Origin: an uncultured Ectothiorhodospiraceae bacterium
GTDB lineage: Bacteria > Pseudomonadota > Gammaproteobacteria > S012-40
DNA: 48,211 bases
Assembly: GCA_945787715.1 (NCBI GenBank)
Contig: CALZJE010000020.1
Coordinates: 1-48,211 of the forward strand
Direction: 5' to 3'
The position numbers were made by a program, and so were the translations under genes. Numbering within the stretch: position 1 is the first letter of the stretch; each line of letters starts with the position of its first letter. The notes below the pieces were generated by a model. That model made no database searches. It saw only the letters and a program-made list of their open reading frames with translations, and was not told the DNA's origin. Shown here in pieces: positions 17,101 through 25,443 of the stretch.

Positions 17101-17260
17101 CAGAACGCCAGGTGGTTGAAATCGTAATTTCAGGTTTTTCGACTTCCGGTGTCAGTTGAACAGGCAAACGATCGAGACTAAGAAAGCCAAAAATAAGCGC
17201 AAGTAATACAGCGACGAGTACTGCAATTGGATTGGAAATTGATATTTTAGTGAAATTCAC
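14105..17260 (-). CDS. RND efflux transporter, inner-membrane pump (HAE-1 type)
   Basis: A 1051-residue proton-driven pump of the AcrB/MexB superfamily: N-terminal TM1 (about 10-30), a large periplasmic loop, a block of six TM segments (about 335-500), a second periplasmic loop and a second TM block (about 860-1025). The TM4 signature reads GMVLDAAIVVLEN: the first Asp of the AcrB pair is present (Asp402) and the second is Ala, as in many other RND members. Family motifs APGEVESEI and GLPGMTEI are near the N-terminus. The start codon overlaps the stop of the adaptor gene by four bases, so the two are translated together. No TolC-type outer-membrane channel and no regulator gene is adjacent. 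Substrates are unknown. Confidence 0.93.
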   Translation of the reverse strand: MNFTKISISNPIAVLVAVLLALIFGFLSLDRLPVQLTPEVEKPEITISTTWRSAAPGEVESEIIEPQEKVFRGLPGMTEIVSEASQGKGSVTITFVVGMDMQRALLEVLNRLNRVPFYPEDADEPIISSVGGDSRAIAWFIIKPDEGNERDIASYQNYIEDVVQTRFERVQGVALSEVRGGRETEVRITFDPFKAASLSIQLPVVAKLVGENKDVSAGSADVGKRRYVIRYAGKYDTKALEQMVLEWRDGRPIRLIDVAKIETRLVDRTGFVIQNGQPAMAVNAHRETGVNVIQVMNGLREARDELSEGALKRAGLSIQQVYDETLYIDRSIDLVASNLILGVFLAIGVLWWFLRKFRATLMVALAIPVSIISTFILLDMFGRTINVISLAGLAFAVGMVLDAAIVVLENITRLREKGQDSEEASLSGTLQVWGALLASTITTVAIFLPIVFMKEESGQLFADLALTISVAIIFSFITAISVLPAVAKKWLKGDTPKDPHAHWWKGLTRIIMAITSTPLKRGFWIVGLLTLPAYLAYEFKPPSDYLPTGNRNLVFAFVQAPPGVNVDTLEKEMGLVIAERMQPYIDGDQEPKVNDYFFVVFPAGAFMGVRAVDPAKTDMLVPLINGVVRGFPDTIAFAYRTSLFGRGGGGNNIDVNIQGRNLESLLLTAQMGFREISAALPGVRVRPKPGLDMAEPELRLIPNERKLVEAGLDRASLGNIIRAMGTGLYVGDYFDGDQRLDVILRAENWQNPEDLVSIPISTPNSGIVPLGELVTLERTAGPDKIRRIDRRRTVTLSVGLPTGMSIEEGITILKQQVEPKLLELLPEDGNMQYSGTAQQLEVAQKSMINSFILATVILFLLMAALFRSFKDSGLVLLTIPLATVGGIIALNITNQSMDLLTMIGFIILLGLVVNNAILLVHQTRVAEREGLARRLAVQQAVNMRMRPIFMTTLTSIFGMLPLIFVSIKNNYPAIQEMVGFQYLPSFIRIAAGAELYSGLAVVIVGGMLVSTLFTLILLPSLLRIGEGRAEDRIDASDAPLLEDSFPERSQI

Positions 17261-18372
17261 GAGCGTTCGTCCATAGATGCCTTAACTTCAGAAGCCTTTA
17301 CTTCAGATGTCTTAACTTCCTGGCCAGGCCGCAGACGCTCGCCACCACGAACAACGATACGATCACCCGCAGATAAATTACCGATAACTTGAATATATTC
17401 ACCACTCGCTATTCCGGTAGAAACACTAATTTTTTCCGCTTTGTTTTCGTCATTGATCCGGAAAATACTGGTACCAGAACTACGCATCACTAACGCATCA
17501 CGAGGCACAGTTAACACTTCCCGCGCTTCTCCCGTAGGCACTTCAACACGTACGACCTGGCCTGCCATCCAGTCTTTACCCGCTACATCAATACGCATAT
17601 CATATAAATGGGATTGGGAATCACCAATCCGAACTATCGCACGGATATCACCCGACGTTGCACCACTCGAACGCACCACCCGCAGCCTATCTTTCACATG
17701 AACAAACGGCACTGAAATTTCACTGACACGAGTAATCACTTCTAATTGATTTGGATTGGAAAGCGTAACAACAGAATCCCCACTACCAATCCACTCGCCT
17801 TCACGTTTTTGACGCGCAATGACTACCCCGCTAAATGGCGCGCGAATCTCATACTGTCGAAGCATCTCTTCATCGACCTCAACTTTTGCAGCAGCAACCG
17901 CTAGTTCACTGAGTGCCACATCATAGTCAAGCCGAACTTTTTCTTGTTCAGTTTTCGAGGAAAAGTCACTTTTGCTTAACTGTTTTTGTCGCTCTAATTC
18001 TTTTTCAAGATAAACTAACTTTGTTTTTTCTCGTTTTAAGGTCGCTTTATTTTCGGCCAATTTTAAGCGAAATAATTTTGAATCCAAGCGTGCAACCGCC
18101 TGCCCTTTTTTTACCCTAACACCCACATCAGCAACCCAGGTTAATCTCCCTGCCACCTCTGCTGGTAATTCTGATTGCTGTTTGCTCACTACAGTGCCAG
18201 GCACACTTATGGTTGGAGAAATAAATTGACTGTGCGCTTCACTAATAACCACGGGAGTTAGATGTTTTCTTGGGCCTTTTTCCGCAGCGATTACCGGCTG
18301 GACTAATACCCCACACCAAAATGCACACAAAATTGATAAGAGTATAGTTTTGTTTGATTTTTTATTTCGCAT
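17257..18372 (-). CDS. RND periplasmic adaptor (membrane fusion protein)
   Basis: A 371-residue MFP/HlyD-type adaptor that would link the RND pump to an outer-membrane channel. The signal peptide is visible at residues 1-30 (ends QPVIAA). Then come a lipoyl-like half motif (VPGTVVSKQQSELPAEVAGRL), an alpha-helical hairpin rich in Lys and Glu (about 100-170), the second lipoyl half (IRAPFSGVVIARQ), a beta-barrel domain and a membrane-proximal domain (GDRIVVRGGERLRPGQEV). It ends with a short degenerate repeat SEVKASEVKAS. It is the first gene of the two-gene pump operon, transcribed away from the aspartic protease gene with a 165-bp shared upstream region. Confidence 0.92.
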   Translation of the reverse strand: MRNKKSNKTILLSILCAFWCGVLVQPVIAAEKGPRKHLTPVVISEAHSQFISPTISVPGTVVSKQQSELPAEVAGRLTWVADVGVRVKKGQAVARLDSKLFRLKLAENKATLKREKTKLVYLEKELERQKQLSKSDFSSKTEQEKVRLDYDVALSELAVAAAKVEVDEEMLRQYEIRAPFSGVVIARQKREGEWIGSGDSVVTLSNPNQLEVITRVSEISVPFVHVKDRLRVVRSSGATSGDIRAIVRIGDSQSHLYDMRIDVAGKDWMAGQVVRVEVPTGEAREVLTVPRDALVMRSSGTSIFRINDENKAEKISVSTGIASGEYIQVIGNLSAGDRIVVRGGERLRPGQEVKTSEVKASEVKASMDERS

Positions 18373-18537
18373 GAAATGTTTTAACTTTCTATTAATTTAG
18401 CACTGTAGTTTAATGAATTCTGTAGAATAAGACATAGTGAATGCAAAAATATTACCGCTTACTTTACAGACAATTTTGCGAGCAACAATTCGTACAAAAA
18501 GAGTACAATATAAACATTAATCATTCGGCAGCAAAAA

Positions 18538-19062
18538 ATGAGCAACGACATCAATAAATTCGGAAGAGTTATGATTTGGCTAACATGGCTAATTGTTCTC
18601 TACTTCCTCTTTATATTATTCAGTAAAGTTCTGGATCAACAAAAAAATCCTAACCAAAGCATTGATAGTTTTGTTTCAGATAATGGCGTCATTGAGATTA
18701 TGCTAGAAAGAAATAGAGGTGGTCAATATGTTGCCAATGGCCAAATCAATAACCAGCCTGTGACATTTCTCGTAGATACTGGAGCAAGTGATGTCGCAAT
18801 CCCCATGCATATTGCAGATCGCCTCAATTTAGCCAAAGGTCATCAACTCACCTACCATACTGCGAACGGTACAACCATCGGTTACCGAACCCAATTGGAT
18901 GAAATTCAATTAGGAGACATTCTCATGACGAATATACGAGGCGGAATTACACCAAATATGCAAAGCGATTTTATATTATTAGGCATGAGTTTTTTGAAGA
19001 AGCTGGAATTTACCCAGCGTGGTAATACGTTAACTATTCGCCAATATCGGAATGAACATTAA
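18538..19062 (+). CDS. Membrane-anchored retropepsin-like aspartic protease (TIGR02281 type)
   Basis: A 174-residue protein with a single N-terminal membrane helix (about 11-29), so the catalytic part is likely periplasmic. It has the clan AA core: FLVDTGASDVAIP, with the catalytic Asp80 in DTGAS, and a later ILLGMSFL strand typical of the family. Such proteins act as homodimers, each supplying one DTGA loop. Physiological substrates are unknown for this subgroup. The stop overlaps the start of the Nudix gene by 11 bp, suggesting a two-gene operon. No strong ribosome site precedes the ATG. Confidence 0.88.
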   Translation: MSNDINKFGRVMIWLTWLIVLYFLFILFSKVLDQQKNPNQSIDSFVSDNGVIEIMLERNRGGQYVANGQINNQPVTFLVDTGASDVAIPMHIADRLNLAKGHQLTYHTANGTTIGYRTQLDEIQLGDILMTNIRGGITPNMQSDFILLGMSFLKKLEFTQRGNTLTIRQYRNEH

Positions 19063-19510
19063 CATGCGCTGGCAACCTTTTGTAACTGTTGCTGCAGTTA
19101 TCGAGAACGCCAATAAATTTTTACTAGTTGAAGAGAATATTAATGGCCAAATATTCTTTAACCAACCTGCTGGGCATTGGGAATACGGAGAGTCTTTGCA
19201 AGAAGCCATAACTCGAGAAGTATTAGAAGAAACAGCATACCATTTTACTGCAACATATCTTGTTAGAATTTACCAATGGTCGCCAAAATCAGAAGAAGAT
19301 AAAACTTTCTTACGATTCACATTTTGCGGGAATATTGCAGGTTTTGAAGAAAATTTGCCGCTTGATGAAAAGATAATACGAACTCATTGGCTCTCGTATG
19401 AAGAAATCAAAGCATTAAAAGCGCAGCATCGAAGCCCACAAGTAATGCGGTGCATTGATGAATATATTGAAGGCAAACGGTATCCTCTCGATAGCATATC
19501 TGTCGTTTAA
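19052..19510 (+). CDS. nudJ: Nudix hydrolase, NudJ-like
   Basis: A 152-residue Nudix pyrophosphatase that closely follows NudJ (phosphatase acting on HMP-PP and nucleoside di- or triphosphates): PFVTVAAVIE at the start, VEENINGQIFFNQPAGHWE, and a C-terminal RYPLDSI. The Nudix box runs from Gly41, with E47 and REVLEE at 55-60 giving the metal-binding Glu residues. The usual Gly near the box end is Ala62. A second ATG at 19064 would make the N-terminus MRWQPFVTVA, matching NudJ better and leaving a 1-bp gap to the upstream stop; which start is used is uncertain. It is likely translated together with the aspartic protease gene. Confidence 0.85.
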   Translation: MNINMRWQPFVTVAAVIENANKFLLVEENINGQIFFNQPAGHWEYGESLQEAITREVLEETAYHFTATYLVRIYQWSPKSEEDKTFLRFTFCGNIAGFEENLPLDEKIIRTHWLSYEEIKALKAQHRSPQVMRCIDEYIEGKRYPLDSISVV

Positions 19511-19516
19511 ATCACT

Positions 19517-20092
19517 TTAGGAAAAATCCATCATCTGTGTATGATTAAACTGTTTTTTTAAAAAATCCATTTGATCCGCAAAAATTTTTCTATTTTTTAG
19601 TGCCAAAAACTCTGCTCGATTAGGCGTGAATGGTATAGCCAGAAGCTTCATGTTTGCCTGCTCTGGGGTTCTTCCACCTTTAGCCACGTTGCAGCGACGA
19701 CACGCTGTAACAACATTACTCCATCGATCAATCCCACCCAAGGAACGCGGTATAACATGGTCTCTTGTCAATAGTTTGTCTTTATAAATCTGACCACAGT
19801 AAAGACACATGTGTCTGTCTCGACGAAATAGTTCAGCGTTATTCAATCCCGGTACTACTTTATAGCCTGTATGAATCGTACACTTACCTTTGACGGCAAT
19901 AATTGAATTTATTTCTACCTCGCTATGACATAGTGTGATTCGACTATAACCACCATGAACACGAAAATCCTGATTTCCGATTTGCCACGCAACCCGATCA
20001 CGAACGTAGAGTCCTACCGCTTCTTGCCATGTTATCCATGATTGAGGAAACCCTCTCACATCAAGCTTAAGAATAATTGGGCTTATTTTCAT
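19517..20092 (-). CDS. HNH endonuclease family protein
   Basis: A 191-residue protein with an HNH nuclease core in its C-terminal half. Visible pieces are the zinc pair CLYC (96-99), DHVIPRS (Asp111-His112), N126 in SNVVTAC, and the second zinc pair CRRC (131-134). The N-terminal 85 residues are a beta-rich domain seen in stand-alone housekeeping HNH proteins of gammaproteobacteria; the natural target is unknown. GGAG lies five to six bases before the ATG. Convergent with nudJ with a 6-bp gap. No restriction-modification or phage genes are near, so a defence role has no support here. Confidence 0.85.
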   Translation of the reverse strand: MKISPIILKLDVRGFPQSWITWQEAVGLYVRDRVAWQIGNQDFRVHGGYSRITLCHSEVEINSIIAVKGKCTIHTGYKVVPGLNNAELFRRDRHMCLYCGQIYKDKLLTRDHVIPRSLGGIDRWSNVVTACRRCNVAKGGRTPEQANMKLLAIPFTPNRAEFLALKNRKIFADQMDFLKKQFNHTQMMDFS

Positions 20093-20173
20093 AATCGCTC
20101 CAAACCAGTCCCTAAAAGTAAGTAGTCAAGATTTTACATTACAGGATTTATACCGATTTGAATATCTTGATGA

Positions 20174-20207
20174 CAAAAAAAAACGCCCTTGGATCACAAG
20201 AGCGTTT
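20174..20207 (-). terminator. Rho-independent terminator of the SleB-like gene
   Basis: Stem AAACGCCCTTG (20181-20191) with CAAGAGCGTTT (20197-20207), one internal mismatch, 5-base loop, and a run of T on the minus strand from 20183 to 20174. It lies 29 bases after the stop of the hydrolase gene. Confidence 0.88.
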
Positions 20208-20235
20208 AAAAAGTTGAGGATTATAAAGCTATTGA

Positions 20236-20739
20236 TTAGGAATTTTCACCAACCAAGAATATGTGTCCACCGATTTGGCGACTAACTTCTTTTGATTTTG
20301 CCCAAATAGGATCAGCCATCTTTGGCGCATAGTAATGAAGAGCACCACGTGTGAAATCAAGTGCACCATTACTTCGCACCTTTAAAGTATCGTACTTGTA
20401 ATAGATAAACTCAGCTAATTTCTTAGCCTGCTTCCAAGATTTCTTGTCACTTGGATTATTTTTTGGGTTATCGCTTTTACCATCATGAGTCCAGCTAAAC
20501 TGACGCTTTTGCCAAACAACCCCGCAGACAGAATTAGGAAATCGTTTAGATTTCACGCGGTTCATTGTCACCATAGCGACAGCTAATTGGCCTGTGGTAC
20601 GCTCGCCTCTTGCTTCAAAGAATATATTTTGAGTAAGACAACGTAATTCTCGTTGATCTTTCTTTGAATCGGTTTTTGTTGATGATGCTGTTGCATCAAA
20701 TGTAAGTAACATCAAAAGAAGTAAAATTAGCTGTTTCAT
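20236..20739 (-). CDS. SleB-type cell wall hydrolase
   Basis: A start at 20739 gives a 167-residue exported protein: MKQLILLLLMLLTFDATAS is a good signal peptide, and GAGG lies six bases upstream. The longer frame to 20796 lacks that. The mature part is a Hydrolase_2/SleB lytic-transglycosylase-like domain: CLTQNIFFEARGE with the likely catalytic Glu, AVAMVTMNRV, CGVVWQKRQFSWT, and GALHYYAP near the end. Cleaves peptidoglycan in the periplasm; in non-spore formers these proteins are thought to act in wall turnover. Single gene with its own terminator. Confidence 0.87.
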   Translation of the reverse strand: MKQLILLLLMLLTFDATASSTKTDSKKDQRELRCLTQNIFFEARGERTTGQLAVAMVTMNRVKSKRFPNSVCGVVWQKRQFSWTHDGKSDNPKNNPSDKKSWKQAKKLAEFIYYKYDTLKVRSNGALDFTRGALHYYAPKMADPIWAKSKEVSRQIGGHIFLVGENS

Positions 20740-21246
20740 GAAAATCCTCATACTTTCACTATTAAGAAACGATAAAAGTAGAACTGCACCATACATGCCA
20801 CTTTAAACTTCCTCATTAATTCAATCACTTAAATCTTTTTTTATTAACTTCTGATCATTTATGTCAACAAATTCGACAAGATACCCCGCTCCATCGTGTG
20901 ACCAATAATTAAACTTAATATGCACTGATTTAACCTGAAAAATCAGTGAACGCTATCTCATTGATTTATTTGTTCATTTTTTAACCTAAATAATCATCCA
21001 TGACTTATTCATAATATTAAACCCTGTCCATTGGATATTTCATGCGATAAACCCAACAGTTTTATTCAAGAGATCTTTCAAAAGTGTAAAATAAACTGAC
21101 AACACACTCTTTTATATTCATAGCCTTAATAGAAAAACAAGAATATATCTTAGAAATCGCTTAAGGAATGACCGTTTCCATAAAAAATACGATTATTTAT
21201 CTCCAATTCATTAATTATTTCTACATCGTGTCTCTATTTGACTACA
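20740..21246. other. Intergenic region between the hydrolase and uup
   Basis: About 500 bp of AT-rich sequence with no supported gene. The only clear structure is a perfect 9-bp hairpin 20923-20948 (CACTGATTT with AAATCAGTG, 8-base loop) without a T-run, listed as a finding. Confidence 0.5.
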
Positions 21247-23139
21247 CTATTTTGCATCCAATTCTTCCCAAAGCGTGTATGTTTCCTCGATGTTTTTGGC
21301 TAAGCTATTGAGTTCAGTTAATATTTTCTGTTGTTCGTTGATAGGAAGTTGATAAAACTCAGCTTCAGATACTTGTTTTTGTAAGCTATTTTGTTTCTTT
21401 TCTAGTTCATCTATTCTACCGGGGAGACTATCCAGCTCACACTGCTCTTTATAACTTAGTTTTTTCTTTGGCCCCGATGTCGACTTTATAATCTGCTGGA
21501 CTGGCTTTCCCTTTTTTGGCGTCGCGATGTTTTCTTCGTTTTGCCGTTTTGCTTGCCTTAAATAATCTTCATAACCACCCACATATTCAGATATTTTACC
21601 GGCGCCTTCGAATACCCAGGTGCTGGTAACAACATTGTCGAGGAACGCCCTATCATGGCTCACAATTAAGATCGTACCTTGATAATCAGTAATCAAACTT
21701 TCCAATAATTCTAGCGTTTCCATATCCAAATCATTCGTCGGCTCATCGAGCACTAAAACATTTGCCGGCTTGGTAAATAATTTAGCCAGTAATAATCGGT
21801 TTGTTTCACCACCTGACAATGTTTTTGCAGGCGATCTTAATCGCTCAGGATCAAACAAGAAATCTTTCAGATAACTAACAACATGTTTACTTTTACCTTG
21901 AACAGTAATCATGTCACTGCCCTCAATCACATTATCAACAACTGATTTTTCAGGATCGAGCTGAGCCCGCTGTTGATCAAAATAGGCAATTTCCAACTTG
22001 GTTCCTTGAGTGACTTCACCACTGTCGGGCTGAAGTTGCCCTTGTATGATTTGCAGCAGTGTACTTTTGCCCGTACCATTAGGACCAATTAAACCAATAC
22101 GATCGCCACGTATAACTAATGTAGAAAAGTCTTTAATTAACAGGTTGTCGCCATAACTAAAACTGATGTTTTTCGCTTCAAAAACCAGCTTCCCTGATTT
22201 TTCACTACTGTCCAGCGATAAGTTAACAGTACCTTGTACGTTTCTTCGTTTTGTTCGTTCAACACGAAGTGCTTTTAAACGACGCACTCGGCCTTCGTTG
22301 CGGGTACGGCGAGCTTTTATACCTTGCCTAATCCAAACTTCTTCATCGGCCAGGCGTTTATCAAAAAGGGCATTTTGCTCCTCTTCTATTTTTAAGGCCT
22401 CTTCTTTTTTAACCAAAAAGTTATCAAAATCACCCGGCCAGGATGTGAGTTTCCCTCTATCTAATTCAATAATTCGCGTAGCAAGTTTGCGAAGAAATGT
22501 TCGATCATGGGTGATGAATAACAGGGTTACATTCTGTGTAAGCAGGAAATTTTCAAGCCACATAATCGCTTCGACATCGAGGTGGTTAGTCGGCTCATCG
22601 AGAAGTAACAAATCTGGGCCTGAAACTAAAGCTCTTGCCAACAACGCTCGTCGACGCCATCCACCCGAAAGATCAGATATCTTTGTTTCTGCAGGAAGTT
22701 CCAGCTGAGTAATAATTGAATCTATTTGTTGCTGAACTGCCCAACCTTCTTTTGCATCAAGCTCATGCTGAAGTTTAAACATCCTCTCCATGACCTGCTC
22801 AGATGGGTCAGTTTCTAATTCAACGATAACATGATGATAGTCGCTGATTAGTCCGGCTAGTCCACCAAGGCCTTCAGCCACAATATCATATACAGTTCGT
22901 GTATCATCGATTGGAACATCTTGATCAAGCTTCGCTATTTTTAACTCATTTTGATAAATCACACGCCCATCATCACAGGGAGTTTCTTTATTCAAGACTT
23001 TGAGCAGGCTGGATTTTCCAGTCCCATTTCGTCCAACCAAACAAACTCTCTCATTGGGCTCAATGGAAAAATCGACATGATCTAGTAACTGGTGATGGCC
23101 AAAGGCAAGAGAAACTTTTTCAAACTTTATTAGTGACAT
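21247..23139 (-). CDS. uup: ABC-F ATPase Uup
   Basis: A 630-residue soluble protein with two ATP-binding cassettes and no membrane domain. Cassette 1 has Walker A GRNGTGKS (36-43), signature LSGGWRRR and LLLLDEPTNHLD; cassette 2 has GPNGTGKST (about 353), LSGGETNR and VLVLDEPTNDLD. Between them is the charged linker (about 235-310) rich in Arg and Lys typical of ribosome-acting ABC-F proteins. A Lys/Gln-rich C-terminal coiled coil (about 560-630) is the feature that marks Uup within this group. Known roles are in ribosome function and genome stability. Single gene with no partner. Confidence 0.95.
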   Translation of the reverse strand: MSLIKFEKVSLAFGHHQLLDHVDFSIEPNERVCLVGRNGTGKSSLLKVLNKETPCDDGRVIYQNELKIAKLDQDVPIDDTRTVYDIVAEGLGGLAGLISDYHHVIVELETDPSEQVMERMFKLQHELDAKEGWAVQQQIDSIITQLELPAETKISDLSGGWRRRALLARALVSGPDLLLLDEPTNHLDVEAIMWLENFLLTQNVTLLFITHDRTFLRKLATRIIELDRGKLTSWPGDFDNFLVKKEEALKIEEEQNALFDKRLADEEVWIRQGIKARRTRNEGRVRRLKALRVERTKRRNVQGTVNLSLDSSEKSGKLVFEAKNISFSYGDNLLIKDFSTLVIRGDRIGLIGPNGTGKSTLLQIIQGQLQPDSGEVTQGTKLEIAYFDQQRAQLDPEKSVVDNVIEGSDMITVQGKSKHVVSYLKDFLFDPERLRSPAKTLSGGETNRLLLAKLFTKPANVLVLDEPTNDLDMETLELLESLITDYQGTILIVSHDRAFLDNVVTSTWVFEGAGKISEYVGGYEDYLRQAKRQNEENIATPKKGKPVQQIIKSTSGPKKKLSYKEQCELDSLPGRIDELEKKQNSLQKQVSEAEFYQLPINEQQKILTELNSLAKNIEETYTLWEELDAK

Positions 23140-23172
23140 TGAGGAATCCGGTTAATAATTCTACGTTACGAA

Positions 23173-23300
23173 CAGGTTGTTGAAGATCGTTATGTATGCA
23201 GCAAAAACAGGCTGAAAAACGCAGTTTACACCGAGTAAATGGGCATTTGAGCCAGTTTTTAACAACGAATTTTCAAGCGCAACAGCTTTTCAGCAACCTG
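23173..23300. repeat. 128-bp intergenic element with terminal inverted repeats
   Basis: The ends are CAGGTTGTTGAA (23173-23184) and TTTTCAGCAACCTG (23287-23300), inverted repeats with one mismatch over 12 bases. The interior is non-coding. Its sequence style resembles dispersed intergenic repeats in gammaproteobacterial genomes, but I see only one copy in the window. Confidence 0.5.
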
Positions 23301-23420
23301 CCAAAAAAAGAGAAGGGATTTTAACAACAATGAAGCTTTATAGCGATGAAGTTACTTGGGGATTTTGATATTTTCTCAAGGATCTTTGTACGAAAAACAG
23401 TTTCCGCACAAAGGCTTCTT

Positions 23421-24722
23421 TTAATAGGTAGAGTAATAGTAACTCAATGCTCGGTAGAGTGAAAACGCATCCTCGCTGCCTGCCAGCTCCCGAATTGAAT
23501 GCATGGCAAACGTAGGTACTCCAACATCTACGGTTTTCACACCCAATTCACTAGCGGTGATTGGACCGATAGTGCTACCGCAAGCCATATCACTACGCAC
23601 CACAAATGATTGCACGGGTACTCTAACCTGCTGGCAGATAAGACGAAACATTCCACTGGTTTCGCTATTTGTTGCATAACGCTGGTTAGCGTTAATTTTA
23701 ATGACCGGGCCTTTATTGAGTATTGGCCCATGATTTCCATCATGTTTATCCATGTAATTTGGATGAATACCGTGTGCATTATCAGCAGAAATCATCACCG
23801 AATGGTGCATACATCGGGTGAGCGATTCTTGTGAAGCTGTTATTCTTTCAAGTACCGAGCGTAAAAATGGACCCTGAGCGCCGGTTGTGGAAGCGCTGCC
23901 GACCTCTTCATGATCATTACATACCAACAAACAATTACTCTTCACACCTGATTCTAAAATCGCCATCAGACCTGTATAACAACTCAATAAATTATCCAAC
24001 CTAGCACTTGCAATAAAATCTTGTCGAACTCCCAGCAAAGAAGCAGCTTGTGTATCGTAAAAGAAAAGTTCGTAATCGAGAATTTGATCTATGAAAATAT
24101 CATTATTTTGCGATCTAAGCGTTTCGATTAATATGTCATGGAAATCTATCTCGTCACTATTATCGCCACACAACAAAATAGGAGGTAATTCTTTTTGCTT
24201 GTCAACTGTTCGGTTTTCATTCGCTTCCCTATCAAGATGGATTGCTAAATTGGGAATAACAGCGATTGGCTTATTGAAGTCAATCAATGTTGATTCAAGC
24301 TTATTCTCTGTTGTTTTGTAGGATACCCGACCGGCAAGTGAGAGGTCACGATCAAACCATGGGTTTAATAATGCTCCACCATAAACCTCAACACCCAATT
24401 GGAAATAATCTTTAGCTGCTATCTCTGGTTTTGGTTTAACCTTTAAACATGGGCTGTCAGTATGTGCACCCACCATTTTAAATCCATCGGTAACAACATC
24501 GTCAGTTCCCAATGTAAATGCAATGAGTGACGAATCATTACGAGTAACATAATATTTTCCAGGTTTGCTTAACTGCCACTCATCCGCTTCATTGAGAGGA
24601 ACGAATCCATTCTCGATTAAAATTCTGGTTGCTGTTACTACGGTATGGAAAGGAGTTGGCGATTGGTCCAAAAAACGCAATAGGCCATCATTAAAACTCT
24701 CACTGATTAAATTGTTATTCAA
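23421..24722 (-). CDS. apeB: M18 family aspartyl aminopeptidase ApeB
   Basis: A 433-residue zinc aminopeptidase of the M18 family, the usual length for bacterial ApeB. Metal-binding and catalytic segments are all present: [15 protein letters not shown] (His87), [22 protein letters not shown] and the C-terminal [14 protein letters not shown]. It removes N-terminal acidic residues from peptides and forms large cytosolic assemblies. The start follows without a strong ribosome site. Single gene with no operon partners. A 128-bp repeat-like element lies downstream. Confidence 0.95.
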   Translation of the reverse strand: MNNNLISESFNDGLLRFLDQSPTPFHTVVTATRILIENGFVPLNEADEWQLSKPGKYYVTRNDSSLIAFTLGTDDVVTDGFKMVGAHTDSPCLKVKPKPEIAAKDYFQLGVEVYGGALLNPWFDRDLSLAGRVSYKTTENKLESTLIDFNKPIAVIPNLAIHLDREANENRTVDKQKELPPILLCGDNSDEIDFHDILIETLRSQNNDIFIDQILDYELFFYDTQAASLLGVRQDFIASARLDNLLSCYTGLMAILESGVKSNCLLVCNDHEEVGSASTTGAQGPFLRSVLERITASQESLTRCMHHSVMISADNAHGIHPNYMDKHDGNHGPILNKGPVIKINANQRYATNSETSGMFRLICQQVRVPVQSFVVRSDMACGSTIGPITASELGVKTVDVGVPTFAMHSIRELAGSEDAFSLYRALSYYYSTY

Positions 24723-25443
24723 ATTTATTACCTAACTACTGTATTGAAATTCATTGCAATTCGCGCATAACACTATACGATTTTTATGCATACGGATATC
24801 ACGGAAGAGTTAACCTAAAATCACCTTCCCATTAAAATTTCTCAATATAATCTAACAGACCATTATATGCATTTTCATACTCAAGCACAGTACCAACTTT
24901 TAATTATAACGTTTCTACTAAACCTGCTGCGCTGATAATACGCCATCTTGGTTTTACAACTCAGTAAGCCCATCCGATTTAACGTGGCAACTCAGCATTT
25001 TGAGCATACTGATACATCTCTGCCTCTAAAGTGAATGCCTCAATGTCCGTCTAGTAGTGGCTTCATTCCGTCTATCAGTGCGATTTCTGGTCTATTTATC
25101 GGATACATTTCGACGGCTTCTTGATCTTTATCTGCTACGCTAACTTCATAGTCCTTAACTTCAATGAATTTATTAATAATCTTCACATTCGTTGAGGTAT
25201 CATCAACAACTTTGACTTTAATTGTTTCTTCAGACATAAAAATTGATACTTTTTTAAAAAATTTACAAAAAATAATATTTGGCGAATGAGTTAATTTTCA
25301 TAATCCATTGAGGAAAACGGCAATATATAGGCCAGTAAATTTAATTGTTAGGCCCCCAAACAGGGTTAGCATAAACATTGCTTTATAAAAATAAGTTAAA
25401 CAACACGATCTATCTATGACAACGATGACGTTTTTTTAAACTA
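24723..25443. other. Intergenic region carrying a receiver-domain remnant
   Basis: Only the broken response-regulator fragment (25040-25237) is recognisable. Reading left of it on the minus strand, short open stretches in shifting frames continue to about 24832 and end in GLLDYIEKF, which would suit the decayed remainder of the same gene, but I cannot align them to a family. Confidence 0.4.
25040..25237 (-). pseudogene. Truncated response-regulator receiver domain
   Basis: The 65 residues match the first half of a CheY-like receiver: VKVVDDTSTNVKIINKFIE (acidic pocket Asp12 and Asp13), then EIALIDGMKPLLDG, where Asp56 fits the phospho-acceptor in the usual LxDxxMP context. The frame stops right after DGH, where intact receivers continue for about 60 more residues including the conserved Thr/Ser and Lys. 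In the next frame the sequence reads DIEAFTLEAEMYQYAQ before another stop, so a frameshift is likely. No sensor kinase is nearby. A very short real protein cannot be excluded but is less likely. Confidence 0.6.

Noticed and set aside
25238-25443. Ion-sensing riboswitch upstream of the NhaC-type gene.
   Set aside because: I looked for a recognisable aptamer core and could not match a known class; a covariance-model search (Infernal against Rfam) would decide.
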